60,000 nucleotides of DNA from Phoronis australis (taxonomy: Eukaryota > Phoronida > Phoronidae), in assembly GCA_002633005.1 (NCBI GenBank), contig NMRA01000008.1, forward strand, positions 566,985 through 626,984. Reading direction: 5' to 3'. Shown here in pieces: positions 27,500 to 39,839 of this stretch. The stretch's first letter is position 1; each line of letters begins with the position of its first letter. Position numbers and translations under genes: made by a program. Under the pieces are notes generated by a model, which worked only from the letters and a program-made list of their open reading frames with translations, did not search any database and was not told the DNA's origin.

Positions 27500-30400
27500 T
27501 ACATTCGAAGGGAAAATATTTAGGGCGGGGCTTACTGACTTCTATTCGCTCGCACCAATAACCGGGTTCTATGGAAGAATCTTCCAAATCCTGGGCTCAA
27601 AATAGACTCTAAATAGTCTATCCGTACGATCATGTTCCAGGAACGGTGGACATCAGAACGGTGTATGAAGATGATTGCTAGAAATGTGGAGAAATACCTT
27701 TGCCATGATATGACCGTTAACTGAGCGCCGACGGGGTCATACAACGGTGCATATCAACCGAGTGGTACAGAGTAACAGACAGATTAGTAATTCAGTTCTC
27801 ACAGTTTAACGGAGGATGAAAAATGGATATTGTATTTTGACAGGACGTGTTCAGAGCTTCGTTTCACAAGATCCAAGTAAGCAAATTTTGCCATGTACAG
27901 TGCTTGTATTTCCCTGAGCATCTAGGTATCTGACTATTGTGAGGCACAACCGCAGCCCAAGATGCGAGGAACAACGGCTGGATTTGGTTACTTTGACGAT
28001 TAGTGCATTGTGTATTCAGAATTCACATATTTCAGTTGAACGTAGATTACAAATAAAACGTATGTATTTCAGACATGTGTAGTTGTTTGTTGCAGAGCAA
28101 TATTATATACCACTGCGGGTGTGCCGAGTTCTGGGAGGATACAGGGGGATAACCTTAAGCCGTTAAATTATTCATGACGATTGAACTTTTAGAACACCCG
28201 AATATACAAAATTTATTCTGATCGGAGGATCATCCTAGCACTGACAGGTTAACAATATGATGATCCAGATTGTTCTGAGGGGATCGACAGTGACTTCTGC
28301 ACGGAACCTGATGAAACGTAACTTAGGATATGTCGTCGAACCATGACCACCGTTGACCATTTTTGTTGGCAGACACCTGCAGATTCTAAGCTATTATCTC
28401 AACTCAAGTGTGGCACACACCACCTGGTCCCAGCGATACTCAGTTAGAGTCAGATTTTCAACTCACTAACTGAAACACGGTACCGGTAGGCTACATAGTT
28501 GATGTGTCGAGATCCACAAACCTTTCTGAATCTCTGCGGTGTGTATCGGATGTAAAGTCAATTGTGTTGGCAACAGTCTCGTGGCCTTAAGGTCAAACTA
28601 ATGCCTGTGACTCACCATGACTGTTTCAGGCCGCAATAAACAGCACTCGCTTTTTTCTTGTGGTTAGCGCCAGTTCTCTTCAGTGGGAAACACATGATTG
28701 CAAGCATTGTCGGTAGCAGATGTGGTGTGTCAATTAAAGTCGAGTCTCCAAGATAGTGATCCCCACTAGATATACATGATGTGCAACAGGAGCTATAGAT
28801 AATTCTTCGTTACCACCCCTGCTGCAATTTGACTCGATAAGTATTCTCATACAAACTGTATGTTATCTTGAGCTAGCTGAGTTATGCGGGTGTCGCCCTG
28901 TTGGATGACCTCGACCGTCGACTGACTTCAAAAATCTCCAATAAACGTGACCACTGTGAAAGAACGAACTGGAGGTACCAGATTTAACCTTTCGTTTCCA
29001 CATGTCGCCCAAGTGATGCTTGCGCCAGGGGTTTCGGGTCCGGCTATAACTGGCAGTTTTTTCTCAGGGCGGCGTGTTTGATATTCATATCGAGAAGGTT
29101 TTCAACAGTTTTGGCATTGGGATGTGTATTCAGTAATAATATTTGCATGGGTTAATTTTAGTGTTGAGCTGGGTCCATCATGTGGCTGTATAGTCTGGAT
29201 ACACAGTTGAACGATTGCGACGTTGAACTGGCTGTCGATTTGAAACCCTCTGAGGGTATGAGGGTATGAGGGTAGGATCCAGTTAAGATGTTTACTGTGT
29301 CGTAGGTGGAGACAAGTGAAGTCCTGTGTAAACAAAGTCGAGAAGATTCTCCCGTTCACCGGTAGAATCGGAGGTCACAGCCCAGCACGAGTTGTCATAA
29401 CAAACACCACAAAAGGTGTAACAAAAGGCCATTCGCTGTTAGTTCCCGGAATTGCACAAAGAGGACTTTCATGCGTGTATATTGACGTCACTTGAATGAG
29501 CGGACACTGTCGTGTAAATGACCCTCTAATAGTACTTTTAGCTTTCTCTGTCGTTTTGCCAGTCTACCGCTGCTGTGATTTCTCTTTAGAGTGAACACAA
29601 GATTATTTGTGAGGCGATTTTGAGTTGGTTGTTCTTTTATTTCAGTGCATGCACTGTAATTATTCTGTTCCCTGTTTTTTTCGCAGTTGCAGAATTCTGC
29701 GTCAACGGTTGTGCGGTGGACGAGTCGTTCACTCGCGATATTCCTCGTCGCCCTAGTTCTCTTATCAGCTCATGGCAACGGCTACTCCGGGGCTTTATTT
29801 GCCCAGCCATCCACTTGCAATAATCTCTGTGCTTGGAGTTAATCGATTTTCGCAATCATAGCTCGGCTACCGATGCAAAATGACGCGCTTGGTCTAAAAC
29901 GATCAAATATTTGCTAATACGCAGACGGCTCTCAACATTTTATTAGCGCTGTCTATGTACAAATTTAGTCGTAAGTAGCAACCTTGTGATAACCTATGGA
30001 TTATTATGACGGTGGATTCATACGTCATTGCACACATATATTTTATAAAACTCGAATGTTTTAGCACATGGCAAAATGTATTTTTAAAATCGGTTTTACG
30101 GCTGAAAAAGTAATTTTTGGGGTTATATTTGATTTCTTGAAGAAGTTATTAGCTTAGGCCAGAGCAATAAAACAACGAAACAGGCCAGTGACTTTACTAA
30201 CTAAAAAGGTTTAAAATTCGTTGGCATTTATCGAGTGGGATTGAGCTTCGTTTGCGGTCAGAGGGTTAGACTACGACCGCAGGTGTTGTAGGTCCGAATC
30301 CAAGCCGATGCTGAACTCAAAAAATCGCCTTTCTCCTCAATAATGTCCCCTTTAATTAAATTATTATTATTAATTGTAGCTTCAATGCCAATTTCTCCTC

Positions 30401-31387
30401 GGCACATTATTGCTAACTTGAAAGTAGTATCTGATTACCTTCACGACGGCATCATACGTAGCAGTATTTGAGTTAAATCTGATATGGTAAGCGCACAAAA
30501 ACATGTATAATGAAGTCTCCGACGAGTGCATTAATTCGTTTCCGTAACATATCGATTGATTTCAAAGTCTGGATTTATTTCCTTATTATAAAGTATACAT
30601 ATCTATGTGAAGAGCTCGTGTGCACCGAGTATATTGTGAATTTGATAGCCGTGTGGCTCTTGATACGATGAATTTGTAGAGCTATTTCTGTCCTCAATCA
30701 ATAACATAGACTTATCCACAGACGGGGGAATAGCGTTGACGTAGACAGTGTGATTTATAACAGTTTATCGACTTTACTAAGTTGCTTCCGGAATTTTGCT
30801 GCAAAATGTACTTTCTTTTGATACCAGAACAATTCTTTTAATAGATAAAGTTCAGATCATTGACAGAAAATGCAATAAAAGAGAATGTCGTCTGCTTGCA
30901 GTTGCAGAAGTTACATTTTAGTCTAGCAACTGGCGAGTTGTATGTACATTCAAATTACGAGATTCACTTGTTGTAGTGAATCGGATTGTTCTACATGACA
31001 ACCGACTTTCCCATTGGAGTGTTAACAACTCTCTAGTATTTATTTTGGACCCAGACTTTGTGTTTTTTACTGTATGACAATAGAGCAACGTCTAATCCAG
31101 GTTTCGGTAGAATTTTCGGCTCGGCAAAATCAAATTAAACATGATTTGTACTCTATGACCGTTATCGTCTGACAAAACCTCTAATATTTTAGCACATGGA
31201 AAATAAAAAAGACAGCATTGGCAATTAATGGTGTGCAAAGTCATCTGCAGAATTTTAAGCAACCTAATCTGCGCAGGCGCAGATTCAGGCTCACGACCAG
31301 AGAGCGCCTGACAAAAGACAGTTAAAGCACTTTTAAAAAATCTTCATCCATGACAGTGCTACAAAAGTCCTCAGGCAGAAGGTCTGT
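27500..31387. other. Intergenic, no recognised gene
   Basis: I see no protein domain or spliced gene. The TGAGGGTA unit is repeated three times at 29251-29274. A tRNA-like A-box/B-box pair lies at 30248-30306. Part of this stretch may be distal regulatory DNA of Egr, but I cannot show it. Confidence 0.35.
30248..30306 (+). repeat. tRNA-derived (SINE-like) fragment
   Basis: GTCAGAGGGTTAGACTACG resembles a Pol III A box with D-arm. GGTCCGAATCC, 27 bases later, resembles a B box (GGTTCGAATCC). The flanks do not pair as an acceptor stem, so this is not a functional tRNA gene. Confidence 0.5.
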
Positions 31388-31820
31388 GCCCGGTTGCATG
31401 AAACAGTGCCAAAGAGGAACTCAACTAAGTTCCCTAAATCTAATGCGTATTTGGGGACTTGTCAGTGAAAACACCGATTGTCCTTTCTTATGCTGTTTTA
31501 GTTTCATGACGTAGTCAATTTTTGACTTTGATACAAATCGAAAGTGAACTCTACGTTGAATTCACAATATTATCGAAACTATTCAGGGATCATTTCATGC
31601 AACACTCCTAACTTAAGGACTAAGTCCCTATTTATTTTCTGTGAATTCAGGGCTCAGTTTTTAGTTACATTATTAGAAATTGTCATTAGTCGATGAGGAG
31701 ATCATAATAAAAATGAAATGATAGGAAAAGTTTACATTTGTGAGTAAACAAAGACACAGATAGGCTAAAGAATTAGGAACTTAGTTGAGTCCCTATTTGG
31801 GACTGTTTCATGCAAGCCGG
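31388..31820. repeat. MITE with about 45-bp terminal inverted repeats
   Basis: CCGGTTGCATGAAACAGTGC and then AACTCAACTAAGTTCC at the left end are mirrored by GGAACTTAGTTGAGTCCC and TGTTTCATGCAAGCCGG at the right end. A further inner copy, CATTTCATGCAAC, lies near 31595. It is about 430 bp and non-coding. Confidence 0.8.
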
Positions 31821-32105
31821 CTTTGAATTCCCTCCCGATCCGCGGCCAAGCCTTATGGTTGGATCACGTTCACCTCGAATTCTGCATGTTCCCAGGTCAC
31901 GTCACCTGGGGTGTGTCTGTCGGTCGGGAAGTCCACGTCTGTCGATAAGGGCGGAAGCACAACATGTGTCCCCAGGTTACCATAGATATGATTTTAACAA
32001 ATTTTCCGCTATACTGTTCATTTATCTTCAGTCTCTCACTGCACACACTACCCTGACGGGCCAGTTAGCCAGCCAAAAACAAAAATCGAATTCGGCTTTT
32101 AACTT

Positions 32106-32246
32106 CCATAAAATCAGTCTCATAACATTCCATACCGTGACGGGTCCGTTATCGACATTGCGAATTCGAAAATTGCGCGTTACTTGAGGTAGCGTTAGAA
32201 AAAGAACCCTTTCACAATAAGGAATATTATGAGACCGATTTTATGA
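32106..32246. repeat. Short inverted-repeat element (141 bp)
   Basis: The left arm CCATAAAATCAGTCTCATAA (to 32131) is the inverse of 32221-32246 (GGAATATTATGAGACCGATT and onward), with three mismatches over 26 bases. It is probably a MITE. Confidence 0.7.
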
Positions 32247-33810
32247 GAGTTTATTTTTGAATTTTAAATAGGATGAAATATAGCTATACATAAGTACTCC
32301 GCCTATGTGTAAAGACAACATCTAAGGTAGGTACATGACGAAAACACTTCCTCTCTTGGCGGCGTAAGATATTACCCGACTGAAGGTTGTTACTCGTCGT
32401 TTTTTGTTCTTATAGTGCATTATGCCCCATGAATTTCTTACCATTCAGCTAACCGGACTTGCTGTACTTCATATCGTCAAACTGACCTAAATTGTCTGAA
32501 ATTTACTCTTTGTACTACTTTTTTCTTGTTCTTATCATAGCGGTCTGCATTCAAAAGTACAGACATTGTCAGCTGTTGCGTTTTGGGTGATGGGAAATCC
32601 GCTCATGGCAAATGACGTTTAACGGACATTACCTAGATAAGTCGATATATATAATCTTGTGTACGTGACACGGTTGTGTGAGGAAAATGTAGCCGTCGAC
32701 ACATCATATACACACACTGATTACAAATGTTTTACTTAGGGTAACGTGGTTAACAACGCTTGCATTAGTACCAAAAGGCGTTTGTATATCACTGGATTCA
32801 TGGGCGGGAGCAGGGAGTCTCCCCCTATGGACTCCGCCAAAATCCGTCTTCGTGAGGTTTAACTTTGGGGTTACGCAGGGATTAAGCAAATAACATTTTT
32901 CTTAAACAATTGTGGTTGCTTCTCTTAAAACATCTTGGATCCGTCAGTGCAAAAAATCTAATTTCAGTAGTCAGGTGGTGAAAATTGCAACCAAACTCGG
33001 TAAGAAAACATTGCGCGAATTGTGCACGACAACAAACACATAAAGTATTGGACCTGGACGCAGATTACGGATGTGACCACGTGTCTAGCACAATTACGAG
33101 GCGACTTTCACCCGGAAATAGGAACAGAAATGCAATCCTATACCACACTCTCAATAATTTCGAAAGTCTTGGATTTTTCCCATTCAGGTAACCACGAAGG
33201 CATTTTGGTTCTTTAATCTTTCGTCCATTTGTGCCGTAGATTAATCGGTGTTCGCCGAAAATACGTGGTTCAACCACGCTCCTCGGTGATTGAGAACGAT
33301 TAATACTGAGCAGATTTATAGCGTAGAAATAACTTTATAAGCTCATGGTAATTTAAAGTGCTATTCAAAAATTGACCCAAGTATTTTCAGCTTTGGCATT
33401 TGAATTTCACTCGACTGGGTCCAAAACGTCAAAATGACGTCGCACAAAACACGAGGTGCGTGAACCGGGGTTAATTTCTTGTAAAAAGCAAATCACAACC
33501 GCAGTGGCGACTTTATAAATTTCTAGTTTGCCCGTGCTCTAGGCAGAAACGACATCATTCTGAAGCTCATATATTTTCCATGACCGTTGGTTGGCTACAG
33601 TGTCTTTGGTACTGGCTCCGACGGTACACCACAAGTAACAGCAATTACAGTTTCACTACTGGCTCTGAAGTACAGCTGCTACCTTATCAGATGTGGGAAT
33701 CAGAACATTTTTCACAATCGATAATCGGAAAGCTTTTCGTATCAGTTTTGAATGCCATTGTCACTGAGTGCTGGCAAGGGTGTTTGTTACGGTGGGCAGT
33801 AAGAATAGGA
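32247..33810. other. Intergenic, nothing recognised
   Basis: Open frames are below 85 codons and overlap each other on both strands, with no domain signature. I see no repeats or RNA genes. Confidence 0.35.
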
Positions 33811-34285
33811 GCCGTGGTATAATCTTTGTACGCGAACTCAAAATTATTTTTAACATTTTCTCATTAGCATTTCTACTTTTTTGCTCTTAGACCGCTCTCA
33901 AGTACAACACGATTTACGCAAATGAGTGTCTTGACCAAGTTCGCACTTACATTTATTTTTACTTCCATTCATAGTATGAAACGTCAGAGGCCCATAGCAC
34001 ACTCCAGTAATAGCGTTCAAACTCATAAAACGTGATCTATATCAAGGAATGAGTTTAATTCATAATTTCGCAATGGGCCTTGTTGATTCGAGCTACAAAC
34101 TCGAGTAAAAACTCAAGATTTCAAGTTCATACTTTGTCTAGAACTCAGTGTTAGCTTTAATTTTGCCGAGGTTACCAAGTCCATATTAGTTATCCACTAA
34201 GCCATGGTGATAATGGACATTTATATTTTGAGTCCCCACAATAGTAGAGTAGAAAAAGCTAAAAATGATTTCGAGTACGATTCTG
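33811..34285. repeat. Diverged copy of the 22401-22804 TIR element
   Basis: It shares TATAATCTTTGTACGCGAAC at the left end, CTACAAACTCGAGTAAAAAC internally and GATTTCGAGTACGATTC at the right end, in the same order as the intact copy. The terminal GGGCCC blocks are eroded. Confidence 0.65.
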
Positions 34286-34990
34286 AATTGCCCATATCAA
34301 AACGGCGGAGGTTCTGTGCTCCCCGGCCCGGTTATCGCCTCGGAGGGTCGTCTGAGGTTCTTCAGACCCAGTTACGGCTGAGGTGGACGACGACGAACTC
34401 GACTGCCCATGGGCAGTGGCTTTATTGAGCGGACCGCCAGCTGCCTTGGGCGAGCTGGGGTGCATCCGCGCTCGTCGCGGATAGGCTACCTTTCATGGCT
34501 GCGGGAATATACTACTGAAAGTAGAGCCTGTATGGTTACTAACCGCGTAGTAAGCCTACAGTATCATCATGCGAATTTGCCAGGCCGGCCGGTCACGAAT
34601 AAAATCTATCGATATTTGCATAATTCTCATTCAAGGGAAAGGCACTATTCCATGTCACGCCTTTATCCAGCTACAATTCCTGAAGCCCACTGTCTCTAGA
34701 CCGTAAGCATCAAATCCGTTTAACGGTGGTTCCGCACATGCCTGCCCCTAAACTTCACGCAAGTGTGTGAAATTTACTGGGGCGCGGGTATACGGAATTT
34801 GTACAGCAGATTTGGTGTTCGCCATCATGGAATCGTTTGCTTCCGGGTTCTTCTCCCTACACATGCAATCAAACATGGTGGTCAAACATGTTTCGGAAGT
34901 GTTTTGCACTGTGTTTGGAAAACTTGAGCCATGTTTGAATGGAAAAGCCGTAAGCCATGATTTAAGATCTTAAGCAAAATAATTGAAATA

Positions 34991-35261
34991 CATGCGCCTA
35001 AAAATGGCGGGAGGGCTCGAATTTTTGAGAATGTGCACCTTTTACTAAAAAAAAAAACAAAAAAAAACAAAAAAACGAGGTACCTTCAGAGCTGTGAATT
35101 GTGCATTCGCCGAATTTTGGCAATTCCTGCCTTTTTAGTGGACTTTTGTCACGTTTTCTACTTTTTCGGACTTTTTTAGTTCTCTGAGGCGGACCTTTTA
35201 GCCCACTTCCCCAAATGGGAGAGATAGTTCGAGCCCCCCGACCCTCCTGGATGAGTGCATG
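34991..35261. repeat. Inverted-repeat element with a poly-A tract, same family as 14923-15116
   Basis: CATGCGCC...GGGAGGGCTCGAA at the left is mirrored by TTCGAGCCCCCCGACCCTCC...GTGCATG at the right. It shares TCTGAGGCGGACCTTTTAGC with the 15-kb copy. An A-rich run (about 35047-35077) interrupts the left half. Confidence 0.65.
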
Positions 35262-36690
35262 AAATATTGTTGCATATAATGGTACTTGTTTCTATTATTT
35301 TGCAGTGAAAGTAAAATGCTCAGCGTACGCAGTAGTTTGCGAATTAACAGTAGGGAAATTAGGACGCAAGAACATTACGCGGAATTTTTCACCATTATAT
35401 GAATTTTTCCTCAGAGAGAACTCCGCATGGCCACGCAAAATTACGTAGTCGCATAACAGTTTAGAAAGCAAGTCAACGGATGATGTGCAGACCAGGTCCG
35501 AAACTAGGCGATTTTGATATTTTCCTCCCCCTGTGTATGGTCACCAGTTTCACCTTCCCTGGGTCGCTATTGGTACACTTATTTGGTCGGTTAAATCAAC
35601 ATTCGCTCAACACTGAGGCGATCACATATCTGTCAGTTCCGCCGGCCGACTTTCATAACCTCCTACAGAGCGATTTACTGCTTACAAAACTTTATGTGTA
35701 CTTGCAAAAACAACTCAATTGTAACCCTCGTACTTCCGCTGCTGGTTTGTTTATTTTTGAGTTAACGAAGGCCTAGAATGTCATTGGCTCGCACGACCAG
35801 GTCTCTGTATCCCAACCGGCAATTAACACCTGACAAGGCCTTTAGCTCTGAACAAAGTGTGACGCAAGCACACTCATTGGCGTGTCCTAATTAACCATGA
35901 AGAATACGTCAATGAAGTCGGTAATATTCCGTTGTTTGTCGTTGCATTTTACGTCAAACCTAGTATAATTGTCTTGTTTTGTTTAAAAAATACTGTTGTA
36001 TAAATCTTCAGTTTCCTCACTATAATTAAGGTACTGTGCCATTTTTGGCTAAATGTATTCGACTTTGCAATCGCTCTTTCATTGCGTCATAAATCGTCAT
36101 TTCTGTGCATGTTTTCCGGAAACGCATCCGGAAATTCTTCAAAACTAATTTCTCACTTGAAAAAAACAAAGGCCAGTCGCCTCCGAAAGTTATCTATAAA
36201 ACCAGACAGCTCAGTGCGTAATTACGATTCGATATCTCATAATGGCCTTTAGCTATGATCTCCACTATCCAGGTTTTATTTTTCATAATATCCAAAACAT
36301 TTGGTCTAATATTGGGCTGCGCCTTTAAACTGCATAATTATTAAGAACTGTGGTCTAAATTTTATTGTTGGTGATGAAATTGGCAAACATCAAACAATCT
36401 GTTCAAATGCTGCTCGAAATTAGCCTTATGATATAATTAAGTCTTAGTGTCATACACATTATATTGGTCACACCAGATGACCAACAGTTAAGTTAAGAAA
36501 GACCTCTGTGGACTCACCTATAGGTTAGGTGACGTTAACATCATATGGTGTTTAATATACTAATAATTCTTACTCATACAATATAATATACTTCCTAGTC
36601 ATACACGAACAAACACGTCAGAGCTAGTGGTATGTTTATTGTATTAACAGACTCAAATAAATTAACAACACAGTTTACAAACTCAAGGGG
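35262..36690. other. Intergenic, nothing recognised
   Basis: A 98-codon plus-strand frame at 35480-35776 has no domain I recognise and no convincing start context. I treat it as chance. Confidence 0.35.
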
Positions 36691-36870
36691 GGGAGTGATT
36701 CCACAGTGTTTGTCACACAGAATACCCATAATGCCCTAGTCTTAAGCTCTAGCGCCACCAGAATTCTGGGTTTTTCAGGATAAAGGAGGTGAAACAACAC
36801 CACAGAATGGACAAATAGATGAGCGATTCCACTGTTATTGAACAAATGAACAAGTACTGTGGAATCGCCC
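36691..36870. repeat. MITE-like inverted-repeat element (180 bp)
   Basis: GTGATTCCACAGTGTTTGT at the left is the inverse of ACAAGTACTGTGGAATCGC at the right, with two mismatches. It has no coding capacity. Confidence 0.65.
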
Positions 36871-37126
36871 AAAGACTCTTTTTGAAGTGAACTCTGCAGG
36901 ACCTACCCCACTCAGACACTAAAACGTGCCAACAAGGAACTCAAAAGAACATTCCCCACTGACTGAGACAGGAGTTCACATTAATAACCACCACAAAAAG
37001 GTTCTAGAAAGTGTGTAACTATGCACAGAAGTGCATTAGTGATAGTTGCTTATGAACAGGAGAGTAGGGACATGGCTCTCCTGTCTTTCCCTGTCTACGC
37101 CAGAGTGAAAGGGCCATATAAAACAC

Positions 37127-37470
37127 AAACTTTAAAATCAGTGCATACATGTATGTAAATATCGACATATTGATCGACATTTCGGTTTACTCACTATAAA
37201 CCATTTTCAAGACAAAAGTTCACAATATTCCAATCAGGTGACACAGGTGGAGAACAGATTGTACAGGTACACTTGAAAATGCATAGTGAGAGGAGAGACC
37301 AGAAATCAAAACAGTTTGAGCTGCATTTTGACCTGTACTTGTAGTCTGTTCTCCACCTGTGTCACCTGATTGGAATATTGTGAACTTTTGTCTTGAGAAT
37401 GGTTTATAGAGAGTAAACCGAAACGTCAATCAATATGTTGTTGTTTACATGTGCGCTGATTTTAAAGTTC
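37127..37470. repeat. Foldback element with about 150-bp arms
   Basis: The left arm starts ACTTTAAAATCAGTGCATAC and includes CGGTTTACTCACTATAAACC and CAATCAGGTGACACAGGTGG. The right arm is its inverse, ending in GCGCTGATTTTAAAGT. A perfect inverted stretch of over 50 bases covers the AAGTTCACAATATTCC region. The spacer is about 40-60 bases. The high arm identity suggests recent insertion. Confidence 0.9.
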
Positions 37471-38515
37471 GTACTCATACTTTGGCCAAAAACAAAATGT
37501 GATCGACCATAAAAAGATTTCATGGGTATTCAGTGCATGCTGCCTTAAGAGCCAGTGAGAAACGCTATTTAGAACCTGCGAGTATTATAGTCCTAGTTAG
37601 AACAAAACAACAGGTGGTCAAAACCGAGGGACTCATGTAGAGAAAATGACACAGTAACCAACTTCAATCAATTGTGCGTAATTAAAGTTCGCAGAGGCAA
37701 CACTAACACCTGCCTCCCAGCAGGTGTTAAAACCTAACAGCAAAACACTACAGTCTGGGTCAAATACTGTCAGTAACATATCTGGACATAATATAATCAG
37801 TAATGGTTGGATATAACGTGCCCGAATTTTGAGAACCAGTTTTCTCCACTGAATAACAGGCATCAAACTGGTTCTAAAAACACGGGTAGTTATATCGCAC
37901 TATTATCGTATAATGTATTTAGGATAACTCTCCACTTATTTCATTGCCAAAATTGCACATTTTCCCTTTTTCGAGGGCAAGCAACAGAAAGTTTACCAAA
38001 AGTAGTATTATGATATCCACACAGTACAAACCATACTAGTCGGGGACTATATTTTTGTGGACAAATTTTTACAAAACATAATTTCACTAGTCGGCCATAT
38101 TGTGAGCCAGATAAGTGAAGAACTGCCACAAGAAATGAGGCAAGTTGGTCTCCAGTCTCAAATTAGAGGTAGAAAACCAAGCGAAATATCCATCCAGAAC
38201 TGAACGGAGACAGTGACTTTACTCCATTGTCTCTTGATGTCGAAGACTTCAACTGGATTGAGTTCCACAAGACATCAGCTTGCAGTTGCCACAAGAAAAC
38301 TTTGTTTATGGATCGGAGACAGTGAATTCAGTCTCACAATTCATGAATTCTATCCCGTAATTCAAAACTCCAACCTCACCGACCAATCACGTCAGCGGCT
38401 GTCATTTTGTTGGACAGGCTACTAAGCTTCTGAGCATGCTCGGAAAACACTCACTTTTCGCTTATGAGATTTTACAAAGTCTTGCGAGATCTTGCTTTTT
38501 ACACTCGAAACTAAA

Positions 38516-38757
38516 GGCCCGTTCCAAGAAAACTGACTTAGCTAAGACCAATTCTAGATTTCAGCCAATTTTAAGATGAAACTTAAATTTGTCTCAAGTC
38601 CGTTTCAAGAATGATCTTAAGTTTGATTTAAGTTTTTGACTGATGTTTTGTCTTAAATTTGACTAAGATGCGGAAATTTCAACGTTTGGGCTGGGAGTTG
38701 AGACAATGTTGGACTTAAGTCAAAAATGAACTTAAGTCAGTTTCTTAGAATGTGTCC
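38516..38757. repeat. MITE-like element with inverted termini
   Basis: GTTCCAAGAAAACTGACTTA at the left pairs with TAAGTCAGTTTCTTAGAATG at the right. The interior is full of CTTAAGT/ACTTAAG motifs. It is similar in ends and size to 3377-3630. Confidence 0.65.
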
Positions 38758-39839
38758 CTGGTTTGCGGAATGCTCTCCTGGCTTCTGATGACTGCTACCA
38801 TAACGGGAATAGTGCCCAGTTCCTCTCGGGACTGCAAGCCAAGGCTCCCTTCCGAGTCATTGCTTGGTAGGTGCCAACTCACAATGGAAGAACAGCGCGG
38901 AATTAGATTTTTACGTAACGTAAAATGGCTGCTGTTTTTATGCTGATCGTCACACACCCTCCCTTCCATGATGCACAGAATTTGAACAAGGATCAGAAAT
39001 TTTGATGTCGAGCAGATTATGCTCTGCAAACGGCCTCAAAGGGGAAAATAACAGCCCAATCATGCAGGGAGACGGAATAACTCAGGTGTTGGATTCATAC
39101 ACATGTATACTCCGTTCGAATGTCTAATCCTATAACTAGACTCCATAAACAGTTCTGTCAGTGAGCAAACCTTGTGGAGAAACCCTCGAACAATGCAGTG
39201 GCCTGTTCTATTATGTAACACTCCTGAGACACTTACGGAATGCAAACCATAGGGTTAGGAATGAGTGACCAATCACAAATTTTAAAAAGAAATGCATTGT
39301 TCCACAAATAAATAGGCTTGTGTGATAGAGATATTTTTGTGTAAGTTGTAAAACTTAACCGAAACGCTATTGCATGATTAAAGTCAAAATGAAAAAAGAG
39401 GAAACTGGAAATCAAATACGACAAAATTGAAATTAAAAAAGAGGAAAATTCCAAGCTCTGAAACCATGATTTTTTTTGAAAATTTGACAACCAATCACTA
39501 TAGTGGCAGCCATTTTACTAGTTTACACCACCAAGGAAAGCTTACTGGCAAAACATTACCTTTTCACATGCTTTGATGTCCTGTAATCTAGCTTTTCTCC
39601 CACAAAAATTGACCCACCCTCCCAGTAAGACTTCTAAATACAACACTATGGCAGATCAAACAAATATGATGAATCGGGCATTTTGTGCAATTGGGCCCAA
39701 CTAATGTGGCCTATACACGCCTGACGCAATTCAGTCATCGGGTCGCCAGCAAACATTTATACTGCGATGACTAGATTGCTTCAGTCCCTCACACGATGGG
39801 TAGCTGTCGAAGCACTCAGTAAAATCGCACACTGTTCAC
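38758..39839. other. 3' flank of IDH3B
   Basis: No gene is recognised. The minus-strand TATAAA at 39756-39761 is a variant polyadenylation signal about 80 bases after the IDH3B stop. No canonical AATAAA was found nearer. Confidence 0.4.
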
